A stretch of DNA of 64,000 bases from Glycomyces sambucus (lineage in GTDB: Bacteria > Actinomycetota > Actinomycetes > Mycobacteriales > Micromonosporaceae). How positions within the stretch are numbered: the first letter of the stretch is position 1; the number at the start of each line of letters is the position of its first letter. Below the pieces are notes generated by a model. That model made no database searches. It was not told where the DNA came from and saw only the letters and a program-made list of their open reading frames with translations. The stretch covers positions 310,001 to 374,000 of the forward strand of contig NZ_FNGF01000003.1 of NCBI RefSeq assembly GCF_900102815.1, written 5' to 3'. The position numbers and the translations under genes were made by a program. Below, one piece after another: positions 57,451 through 64,000 of the stretch.

Positions 57451-57486
57451 GTCGTACCCCCCGGGCACTGTTGATCCGGGGGCGAC
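57451..57486. repeat. 36-bp imperfect palindrome, copy 2
   Basis: Matches copy 1 at 34 of 36 positions (the loop reads TGT instead of ATT) and starts 62 bases later. It is 24 bases from the aminotransferase stop, so it may be its terminator; the exact duplication is unexplained. Confidence 0.85.
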
Positions 57487-57510
57487 AGCGGACCCGAAGG
57501 TCCCTCGCTT

Positions 57511-58563
57511 TCACCGCCAGTCGCGCAGCGCCTCCAGCAGCGCGTCGTTCTCCTCCGGCAGGCCGATCGTCACCCTGACGCCGTCGCCCGCGAAGGGCCG
57601 CACCAGGATTCCCCGCTCCTCGCAGTGCGCGGCGAACTCGACCGCGCGCTCCCCCAGGGGCAGCCAGAAGAAGTTCGCCTGCGTCTGCGGCACCTCCGGC
57701 ACCAGGTCCCGGGCCGCCATCACGACCCGCTTGCGCTCCGAGGTCACCAGCGCCGCGCGCCGGCGCATCTCGTCCTCCGCCTCCAAAGCCGCGAGCGCCG
57801 CGGCCTGGCCGGGTCCGTTGACCGCGAAGGGGATCACGCACCGCCGCACCGCGTCCGCGACGTCGGCGCGCGCGACCATGTAGCCGATCCGCAGGCCCGC
57901 GAGGCCCCACGCCTTCGAGAAGGTCCGGAACACGACCGCGTTCGGGCGGTCCCCGTAGCGCTCCACACCGTCGGGCAGCGACGGGTCGTTCACGAACTCC
58001 CGGTACGCCTCGTCGATGACGACGAGCACCGATTCGGGCACGGCCGCGAAGATCCGGTCGAGCTCGGCCGCGGTCACGGAGGGGCCGGTCGGGTTGTTCG
58101 GCGAGCAGACGATGAGCGCCCGCGTGTCCGGCCCGACGGCGGCGATCATCGCCTCGACGTCGTGCCGGTGGTCGGCGGTGTTGGGCACCTGGACCGACTT
58201 CATGCCGGCGACGGTGGCGGCGATCGGGTACGCCTCGAAGGACCGCCACGAGTAGACGACCTCGCTGCCCGGGCTCGCCACGGCCTGGAGCAGGTGGCCG
58301 ATGAGGGCCACCGACCCGGTCCCGGTCGCGATGCGCTCCGCACCGACGCCGAGGCGCGCGGCCAGCTCGTCCCGCAGCCGCGTCACGCCCATGTCGGGGT
58401 AGCGGTGCGCGTTCGCGGCCGCGTCGGCGATCGCCTCGGCGACCCCGGGGAGCGGCCCGTACGGGACCTCGTTGCTGGACAGCTTGAGCGCCTGGGGCAG
58501 CGCCTTGCCGGGGACGTAGCGGGGGATCGCGGCGAGGTCTTCGCGGATCGGCTCGGTCGTCAT
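57511..58563 (-). CDS. pat: Aromatic/histidinol-phosphate aminotransferase (Pat/HisC2)
   Basis: 350 residues, PLP-dependent fold type I. It opens IPRYVPGKALPQALKLSSNEVPYGPLP as in actinobacterial Pat. Catalytic features: NNPTG with the cofactor Asn, IDEAYREF, and the Schiff-base Lys in RTFSKAWGLAGLRIGY. It ends FAGDGVRVTIGLPEENDALL. Probable role is phenylalanine/tyrosine transamination, with overlap to histidinol phosphate. Its ATG overlaps the upstream stop by four bases (ATGA), coupling it to the RDD membrane protein for no obvious reason. Confidence 0.92.
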   Translation of the reverse strand: MTTEPIREDLAAIPRYVPGKALPQALKLSSNEVPYGPLPGVAEAIADAAANAHRYPDMGVTRLRDELAARLGVGAERIATGTGSVALIGHLLQAVASPGSEVVYSWRSFEAYPIAATVAGMKSVQVPNTADHRHDVEAMIAAVGPDTRALIVCSPNNPTGPSVTAAELDRIFAAVPESVLVVIDEAYREFVNDPSLPDGVERYGDRPNAVVFRTFSKAWGLAGLRIGYMVARADVADAVRRCVIPFAVNGPGQAAALAALEAEDEMRRRAALVTSERKRVVMAARDLVPEVPQTQANFFWLPLGERAVEFAAHCEERGILVRPFAGDGVRVTIGLPEENDALLEALRDWR

Positions 58564-59417
58564 TGCGCGGGCTCCTTTTGGGGTCCCGCCTCCACGACGG
58601 CCGTTCCCGGCGACTTGTCGTGGAGGCACTGGCGGAAGGGTTGGTCTCGGGTGCACCATATCCCGTCCATGATCCAGAGGATCGCGCCGAAGGGGAAGCA
58701 CAGGAGCGGCAGGGCCGCGTACGACCAGCGCAGGAGCAGGCGGCCCCAGCCGAGCCCGGCGGGCGCGAGGGAGACGACCTTGATGCCCATGAGGCGCTTG
58801 CCGAGGGTTTGCCCGGAGTTGAGGGTCGCGGGGACCTCGTAGGCGAACCACAGGCCGAGCGAGATGAGCAGGACGACCCACCACTGGTCGGAGGCGCGGG
58901 CGGGGAGCTGGATGTCGTTGGGGTCGTCGGCGGCGGCCATCTCCAGCATGTACGGCCAGACCGTCTGCATGAACTGGTATATGAAGTAGCCGTTGACGAC
59001 CGCGTTGAGGAGCAGGAGGGCGACGGTGTCGACGATGCGGGCGACGAAGCGGTGCCCGGGGTGGGCGAGGACGCGGCCTTCGAGGATGCGGTCGACGTCG
59101 CGGTGCGAGATCCAGCCGACGGTGACGCCGAGGGACCGGATGGGGACGGTCCCGGGCGGCTGGACGGCGCCGGGGGTCCGCTGGATCACCTTCGGCGGCG
59201 GGCCCGCGCCGAAGCGCGGGTCCGGGGGGAGCTCCTGGACGTTCTTGTCCACAGTAGAGTGGGGAAGCGGCTCCGGTTCGGGGTCGACCGGCTCGGGTTC
59301 GGCGGGCGGCTCGGCTCCCGCGGGGATCGGCTTCCCGACCCAGGCGGAGCCGTCCCAGTAGCGCTGGGTGGACGGGTCGGCGGGGTCGGCGTACCAGCCG
59401 GGTGCGATCGTGGTCAT
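58560..59417 (-). CDS. DUF2510-RDD membrane protein
   Basis: 285 residues. The N-terminus (APGWYADPADPSTQRYWDGSAWVG) is a DUF2510 Trp motif, then an acidic Pro-rich linker, then an RDD domain of three to four helices from about residue 120: AHPGHRFVARIVDTVALLLL, SGQTLGKRLMGIKVV (the RDD family's GKxxxGLxV-like block) and IMDGIWCTRDQPFRQCLHDK. Role unknown; RDD proteins have been linked to ion transport and assembly. Start at 59417 is the first Met of the domain, with only a weak ribosome site. Confidence 0.88.
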   Translation of the reverse strand: MTTIAPGWYADPADPSTQRYWDGSAWVGKPIPAGAEPPAEPEPVDPEPEPLPHSTVDKNVQELPPDPRFGAGPPPKVIQRTPGAVQPPGTVPIRSLGVTVGWISHRDVDRILEGRVLAHPGHRFVARIVDTVALLLLNAVVNGYFIYQFMQTVWPYMLEMAAADDPNDIQLPARASDQWWVVLLISLGLWFAYEVPATLNSGQTLGKRLMGIKVVSLAPAGLGWGRLLLRWSYAALPLLCFPFGAILWIMDGIWCTRDQPFRQCLHDKSPGTAVVEAGPQKEPAQ

Positions 59418-59525
59418 CGTGGCCCATTCTTGCAGCCGCGGCGCGCGGTTCCCAGTCAGTTCGGACACAGGGGGCGCGGAGCGGGGTCCGGGACGGGCAC
59501 GGAACCGCTTGGCGGGCAGACGACA

Positions 59526-59558
59526 CGGCCCAGTCGGTCAATCGCCTCGACTGGGCCG
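59526..59558. other. Isolated hairpin in the 505-base intergenic region
   Basis: CGGCCCAGTC pairs with GACTGGGCCG around 13 bases. A second stem, CTACTCGTC/GACGGGTAG, is at 59753-59774. The region 59575-59825 is clearly more AT-rich than the rest of the window. No tRNA fold and no supported gene were seen; it should hold the promoters of the genes at 59417 and 59923. Confidence 0.4.
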
Positions 59559-59922
59559 CTCGAACTAGCTGCACTTCCGACCGAGTTACCAAGCGTGAAG
59601 TCTTTTATAGCGGCGCCCTGCTCCTAGGTGCTGGGCCCGCTGTGCCTCCCGACGGCTCAGGTCGCACGTGGGTGCTCGGCGGCGGTGCCCGAATCCTTCC
59701 GATCTCTGGAGACCGTGTCCCCTGGAAGTCCTTCCGGATCCGTAACTCATTTCTACTCGTCTACTGACGGGTAGTAAACCCCTAACTCCAAAAAATCCGA
59801 ACGGAGTTCTCGAATCGGCGGCGGCCCCGGCCGGATCCCCTGATTCGCCACACGGTCAGTGGGGTTTGGGTTACCTTGCGGGGCATCGGCGCCGCGAGCG
59901 CATCCGAGCCGAGGAGGGCACC

Positions 59923-60696
59923 ATGACGACCTACCCGCCGGCCCCCGAGCCGCCCGAACCCGAGCTGCCGAAGGACGACGAGAACGCCTGGAGCCCGAAC
60001 GCCGAGTCGTCCCCGCGGCCCGATCCGGACCAGGCGCCCTTCAGCGGCAACGACGACGGCACGCCCGGCGGCTTCACCGAGGGCCCGCCCGTCGGCGGCG
60101 CCCCGGGAGGGACGCCCGGTCAGTTCGGCGGGCGGCCCGAGACCACCCCGGCCGACTTCGCCCGGCCCGAGGCGACGCCCGAGCAGCCGCTCGGCGGGCC
60201 CGAGGGGAACCCGGACGGTTTCAGCGACACCGGCGAGGGCGCGCCGCGCGCGGTGCCCGAGACGCCGCCGCCCGCCGGCATCCCGCCCGCGCCGCCGCTG
60301 CCCCCGCCCTCGGGCGCCGGGTACAGCCCGTACGCGGGCGTCGGGTCGGTCCCGCCGCCGCCTCCGCCCCCGCCGCCGTACAACGGCGACGGGCCGCTCC
60401 ACGGGCGGCAGGAGGTGAAGAACGGCCTGGGCAAGGCCGCGCTGGTGCTCGGCATCATCGCGGTGGCGCTGTCGTTCGTTCCGGGCCTGAACGCCTTCTC
60501 CTGGCCGCTCGGTGTCCTCGCGATCGTGTTCGGCGCGATCGGGTGGGCCCGCGCGAACAAGGGCCAGGCGACGAACAAGCCGTTCGCCATCACCGGCCTG
60601 GTGCTCGGCATCGTCTCGTTCTTCACGTTCTGCCTGATCTACGTCATCATCGGGGCGGGCGGCACGGCCACGATGTACAACACGGCGCCGATGTAG
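59923..60696 (+). CDS. DUF4190-like membrane protein with Pro-rich N-terminus
   Basis: 257 residues; ATG at 59923 with GAGGAGG nine bases upstream. Residues 1-165 are acidic and rich in Pro/Gly/Glu, ending in a run of nine prolines. The C-terminal 90 residues have two to three helices of the DUF4190 type (KNGLGKAALVLGIIAVALSF, LAIVFGAIGWARANKGQATN, GLVLGIVSFFTFCLIYV). Typical single-gene unit of actinobacteria with unknown function. Confidence 0.85.
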   Translation: MTTYPPAPEPPEPELPKDDENAWSPNAESSPRPDPDQAPFSGNDDGTPGGFTEGPPVGGAPGGTPGQFGGRPETTPADFARPEATPEQPLGGPEGNPDGFSDTGEGAPRAVPETPPPAGIPPAPPLPPPSGAGYSPYAGVGSVPPPPPPPPPYNGDGPLHGRQEVKNGLGKAALVLGIIAVALSFVPGLNAFSWPLGVLAIVFGAIGWARANKGQATNKPFAITGLVLGIVSFFTFCLIYVIIGAGGTATMYNTAPM

Positions 60697-60708
60697 GACA
60701 TCGACGGA

Positions 60709-60740
60709 AGCGGGGCCGGGGCGTTCGCCCCGGCCCCGCT
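60709..60740. terminator. Bidirectional terminator between the DUF4190 gene and nagA
   Basis: AGCGGGGCCGGGGCG pairs perfectly with CGCCCCGGCCCCGCT around TT. Confidence 0.85.
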
Positions 60741-60752
60741 CGCGTGCGGTGC

Positions 60753-61883
60753 TCAGACCTGGAGCCAGGCGCCGCGGCGCATGACCGAGACCAGGTTGAG
60801 GTCGTCGTCGAGGACCACGGCGTCGGCGTACTTCCCCGTCTCGATCGCCCCGACCTCGCGCAGGCCCAGCAGCTCGGCGGGGGTCGCGGAGGCCATCTGC
60901 GAGGCGGCCTCGACGGTCTGGCCCGCGAGGCGCACCGCGTTGCGGAAGGCGTCGAGGAGGGTGATCGTGGACCCGGCGATGACGTCGGTGCCCGCGACGG
61001 TGGCGGTCCCGTCCTTGACCTCCACCTCGTGGCGGCCGAGGACGTAGTGCCCGTCCGAGAGCCCGGCGGCGTCCATCGCGTCGGAGACCAGGAGGGTCCA
61101 GGCCGGGAGCGAGAGGTCGAACGCGAACCGCATCGTACCGGGGTGCAGGTGCACGGGGTCGGCGATGACCTCGGAGAAGATCCGCTCGTCGTTCAGGAGC
61201 GCGGGGATCGGGCCGGGGTCGCGGTGGTTGAACGCCCGCATGGCGTTGAACAGGTGCGTGGCGGCCTGCGCGCCCGCGTCGATCCCGGCGGTCGTCTCCT
61301 CGTAGGAGGCGTCGGTGTGCCCGATCGAGGGCACGACCCCCTGGCCGTCGAGGTACTCGATGGCCTCCAGGGCACCGGTGAGCTCGGGGGCGACGGTGAC
61401 CATCTTGACGGCGGTGGCGCCGTCCGCGAGGCGCCCGGCCGCGATGAGCTCGGCGAGCTCGCCGAGGTCGGGGTCGCGCAGGACCTCCTTGGCGTGGGCG
61501 CCGCACTTGGAGGCCGAGATGTAGGGGCCCTCGTAGTGGACGCCCGCGATGACGCCCTCGGCCGCGAGCGGGGCGAGGGCCTTGGTGGCGTCGAGCAGGA
61601 ACTCGTGGGTCTGGGAGACCAGGGAGGCGACGACCGTGGTCGTCCCCCGCGAGGCGTGGAACCCGGCCGCCGCCCGCGCCGAGTCGGGGTCGCCGTTGGC
61701 GAGCGAGAAGCCGCCGCCGCCGTGGCAGTGGGCGTCGACGAAGCCGGGGAGCACCCACCCGGTGGGCTCGCCCTCGCGCTCGAGGACGCCTTCGAAGCGG
61801 TCGCTGTCGACGATCAGGGTCCCGTTGACGATGCCGTCGGGGGTGACGATCCGGCCTACGGCCGGCAGCATGACGCCGTCCAC
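60753..61883 (-). CDS. nagA: N-acetylglucosamine-6-phosphate deacetylase
   Basis: 376 residues from a GTG with GGAAGGAG upstream. Amidohydrolase fold: metal His pair in LPGFVDAHCHGGGG, Glu in VHYEGPYIS, His in SIGHTDAS and THLFNAM, catalytic Asp in LVSDAMDAAG. It converts GlcNAc-6-P to glucosamine-6-P in amino-sugar catabolism and peptidoglycan recycling. It is divergent from a DeoR regulator 168 bases away. No DasR-type site was seen between them, although DasR controls nagA in Streptomyces. Confidence 0.95.
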   Translation of the reverse strand: MDGVMLPAVGRIVTPDGIVNGTLIVDSDRFEGVLEREGEPTGWVLPGFVDAHCHGGGGFSLANGDPDSARAAAGFHASRGTTTVVASLVSQTHEFLLDATKALAPLAAEGVIAGVHYEGPYISASKCGAHAKEVLRDPDLGELAELIAAGRLADGATAVKMVTVAPELTGALEAIEYLDGQGVVPSIGHTDASYEETTAGIDAGAQAATHLFNAMRAFNHRDPGPIPALLNDERIFSEVIADPVHLHPGTMRFAFDLSLPAWTLLVSDAMDAAGLSDGHYVLGRHEVEVKDGTATVAGTDVIAGSTITLLDAFRNAVRLAGQTVEAASQMASATPAELLGLREVGAIETGKYADAVVLDDDLNLVSVMRRGAWLQV

Positions 61884-62051
61884 CGGCGCTCCTTCCAATC
61901 GATCCGGCGTGTGTCGGCCCACCCCGGTGCGGCACAATGTCCGTGAGCGCACGAGCATCGCATGAGCACGGCCCGAGCGCCTCAGAGCATACTTCGAACA
62001 CTATCGTGCAGACGGCGGCGGCCCGCCCCGTCCCGACATCCGAGGAGCGAC

Positions 62052-62837
62052 GTGGACCGCTACGCCCGGTGGAACACCCTGCTGGAGATCCTCGCAGAGA
62101 CCGGACGCATCACAGTGGAGGGTGCGGCCGAACGGCTCGGCGTCTCGCAGGCGACGATCCGGCGCGACTTCGACCAGCTCTCCCAGCAGCAGATGATCAC
62201 CCGCACCAGGGGCGGCGCGGTCGCCGGCGGCATCTCCTACGACCTGCCGCTGCGCTACAAGACCGCCCGGCACGTGGAGGAGAAGCACCGCATCGGCACC
62301 GCCGCGGCCGGCCTCGTCAGCCCCGGGCAGGTCATCGCCCTCAACGGCGGCACCACGATCACCGAGGTGGCCCGGTCCCTCGCGATGCGCACCGACCTCG
62401 TCGCCACCCCCGGCTCGACCGGGCTGACGATCGTCACCAACGCGCTCAACATCGCCAACGAGCTCATCGTGCGGCCCCACCTCAAGGTGGTCGTCGTCGG
62501 CGGCGTCGTGCGGCCGCAGTCCTACGAGCTCATCGGGCCGCTCGCGGCGCCGATCCTGCGCGAGATCACGCTCGACATCGCGTTCCTCGGCGTCGACGCC
62601 ATCGACCACAAGCTCGGCGCGACCAGCCACCACGAGGGCGAGGCGGCGATCAACGCCCTCATGGCCGCGCGCGCCCGCAAGGTGGTCGTCATCGCCGACG
62701 GCTCCAAGATCGGCGGCCACGCCTTCGCCCGCATCTGCCCCACCGACCGCGTCCACACCCTCGTCACCGACGGCAACGCCCCCGCCGACCAGCTCCGCGG
62801 CTTCGAAGAGGCCGGCATCCGCGTCATCGTGGTCTGA
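62052..62837 (+). CDS. DeoR/AgaR-family sugar regulator
   Basis: 261 residues from a GTG with GAGGAG five bases upstream. The N-terminal winged helix has RWNTLLEILAETGRITVEG, ERLGVSQATIRRDFDQL and TRTRGGAV. The C-terminal DeoRC sensor has GTAAAGLVSPGQVIALNGGT, the phosphosugar-binding VTNALNIANEL, and DIAFLGVDAIDHK. It probably represses nagA and related amino-sugar genes, responding to a phosphosugar. The AT-rich stretch about 61985-62005 (TACTTCGAACACTAT) between the genes is the likeliest operator region. Confidence 0.92.
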   Translation: MDRYARWNTLLEILAETGRITVEGAAERLGVSQATIRRDFDQLSQQQMITRTRGGAVAGGISYDLPLRYKTARHVEEKHRIGTAAAGLVSPGQVIALNGGTTITEVARSLAMRTDLVATPGSTGLTIVTNALNIANELIVRPHLKVVVVGGVVRPQSYELIGPLAAPILREITLDIAFLGVDAIDHKLGATSHHEGEAAINALMAARARKVVVIADGSKIGGHAFARICPTDRVHTLVTDGNAPADQLRGFEEAGIRVIVV

Positions 62838-62856
62838 GACGCGGTCTCCTTCGCCC

Positions 62857-62903
62857 GCATACTGAAGCGGGGCCGCCCATCGGGCGGCCCCGCTTCAGTA
62901 TGC
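62857..62903. terminator. Bidirectional terminator with a 22-bp perfect stem
   Basis: Left arm 62857-62878 (GCATACTGAAGCGGGG...) pairs without mismatch to 62882-62903, with loop ATC. It separates the DeoR gene and the convergent permease gene, each a few bases away. Confidence 0.85.
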
Positions 62904-62908
62904 AGGTA

Positions 62909-64000
62909 TTACCGGGCCGCGGTGGTGGCGTCCGGGAGGGTGGGTTCGAAGAGGCCGGTGCCGTCGTTGTCGTAGGGGGACATCTCGGCGGTGTCGGACT
63001 CGACGTCGGCATACTCCTTGGGGCGGCCGAGGCGGTCGAGGCCGAAGGAGACGAAGAGGCCGAGGAGGAGCAGGCCCGCGTAGACCGCGCCGGTCCACTC
63101 CATGAACCGCTCGTCGAGGCTCGCCCACACCAGGGACAGCGACCACACCGCGACCGCGGCGAGGACCGTGCCGAAGACGCCACCGCGCCGGCCCCACGGG
63201 CTGGTCCCGGCCAGGAACACCACGATGAGCACCTGCGGCCCGAGCACGAGCGCGTCGGGGCTGGCCTGGAACATCCCGGCGACGCCGGTCTCCAGCGCGA
63301 ACACCGCCGGCAGGAACCCGGCGAGCGCGCCGAGCAGCAGCGCCAGGAACGTCCCGCCCAGCAGCACGGCCACCGAGCCGCCCTCGCGGTCGCCTGTGCC
63401 GTCCGCCGCGCCCTTGACGCGGCTGAATCGGTCGCGCACCGCCGGGACCAGGCCGAGGAGCCCGCCCGCGATCGACAGGGCCGCCGCGCCGAGGAAGAGC
63501 CAGAGCGCACCCGGGTCCGTCCAGGTGCCGGCCCCGTCGGCGCCGACCGCGCCCGAGAGCTTGCCCAGGGCCGCGAAGGATCCGGCGATGACCACCAGGG
63601 AGGCGACGCCCGCGAGCCAGGCGGGGATGCGCAGGACCACGGTGAGGATCGTGAACAGGACCGCGAGCACCGCCGCGGCGCCGGCCGTGTAGGCCAGGCC
63701 CACCAGGGGGTTGTCGCCCACGAACAGCTCCGGCAGCGCGATCACCAGTCCGGGCATGGCCGGGACGGCGAGGTTCACCGCGCCCAGGCGCAGCGTCAGC
63801 GCGAAGCCGGTGGCGAGCAGCAGCAGCGGCGTGAGCGCGGCGAGCTGGCCCTCGACGGCGTCGAACGTGACGGCGCCGCCGAGGATCTCCTCGCGGCGCT
63901 GGTAGACCAGGAACAGCGCGTTCAAGGTCAGCAGCAGGAGGATGGCCTCCCAGACGAACTGGAAGACCACCCGGTCCCGCGCGGGCGGGGCGGCCTCGGC
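62909..64000 (-). CDS. Sugar ABC transporter permease, RbsC/BPD_transp_2-like (5' end may lie outside window)
   Basis: At least 353 residues. The frame is open to the window edge; a GTG at 63970 is the first in-window start. Some nine hydrophobic helices, with LTPLLLLATGFALTLRLGAVNLAVPAM matching the LxxxGxxLxLxxGxxDLSVG segment of BPD_transp_2 permeases (nucleoside or sugar importers), and LRIPAWLAGVASLVV after it. The C-terminal 50 residues are hydrophilic and acidic. A carbohydrate importer beside nagA would make sense, but its ATPase and binding protein would lie to the right. Confidence 0.75.
   Translation of the reverse strand, partial: AEAAPPARDRVVFQFVWEAILLLLTLNALFLVYQRREEILGGAVTFDAVEGQLAALTPLLLLATGFALTLRLGAVNLAVPAMPGLVIALPELFVGDNPLVGLAYTAGAAAVLAVLFTILTVVLRIPAWLAGVASLVVIAGSFAALGKLSGAVGADGAGTWTDPGALWLFLGAAALSIAGGLLGLVPAVRDRFSRVKGAADGTGDREGGSVAVLLGGTFLALLLGALAGFLPAVFALETGVAGMFQASPDALVLGPQVLIVVFLAGTSPWGRRGGVFGTVLAAVAVWSLSLVWASLDERFMEWTGAVYAGLLLLGLFVSFGLDRLGRPKEYADVESDTAEMSPYDNDGTGLFEPTLPDATTAAR

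Noticed and set aside
59560-59640. A tRNA gene near the end of the kinase block
   Set aside because: No cloverleaf, no T-loop consensus (GTTCRANNC) with pairing arms. None was found elsewhere in the window either.
61884-62051. A DasR (dre) site between nagA and the DeoR gene
   Set aside because: No sequence close to ACTGGTCTAGACCAGT is present; only a weak TTCGAA-centred stretch.

Overview
The window is a 64 kb stretch of a very GC-rich, high-GC Gram-positive chromosome. Third codon positions are almost all G or C, GTG and TTG starts are common, and strong GC hairpins act as terminators. The gene content is typical of a mycelial or soil actinomycete: nitrate reductase, type II glutamine synthetase, the pknB-pknA-pbpA-rodA-pstP-fhaB-fhaA block that usually lies near oriC, and LPXTG surface proteins. 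A Glycomyces-like genus is my best guess, but it is inference only. I found no tRNA, rRNA, CRISPR array or insertion sequence, so this looks like ordinary chromosome with accessory patches.

Layout. 1-5.7 kb: respiratory nitrate reductase (narG and the start of narH) divergent from narK, with a DosR-like palindrome between them. 5.7-9.3 kb: a two-gene ABC exporter and a purine permease. 9.6-17.4 kb: a cell-surface island with two paralogous LPXTG proteins, a GH95 fucosidase, four small secreted Cys-pair repeat proteins with chaplin-like features, and a secreted protein of unknown function. 17.5-18.7 kb: glnII behind a GlnR-like site. 18.7-38.4 kb: a surface-glycan locus with two GT-B enzymes (one fused to a GT2), three further GT2 proteins, a sulfotransferase-like protein, a lipoprotein, two acyltransferase-SGNH fusions, a Wzm-type export permease, a glycerol-1-phosphate dehydrogenase homologue and a sugar/alcohol-phosphate nucleotidyltransferase. 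38.6-39.8 kb: icd. 40.3-46.5 kb: a family-5 (peptide or oligosaccharide) ABC importer operon. 46.8-56.7 kb: the Ser/Thr kinase, phosphatase and elongation block. 56.9-64 kb: a small XRE regulator, an aromatic aminotransferase, two membrane proteins with Trp- or Pro-rich N-termini, nagA divergent from a DeoR regulator, and part of a sugar ABC permease.

How it fits together. Much of the window serves the cell envelope: peptidoglycan elongation and its phospho-control, export and decoration of a surface glycan, sortase-anchored proteins, and a secreted family that may self-assemble. The candidates for an undescribed system are (1) the four-gene Cys-pair repeat family at 14.2-16.2 kb, (2) the shared cysteine-pair C-terminal tails of PknB, PknA and PstP, and (3) the G1PDH-nucleotidyltransferase-Wzm module with its glycosyltransferases. 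All functional statements are from reading the sequence; no database search was possible.
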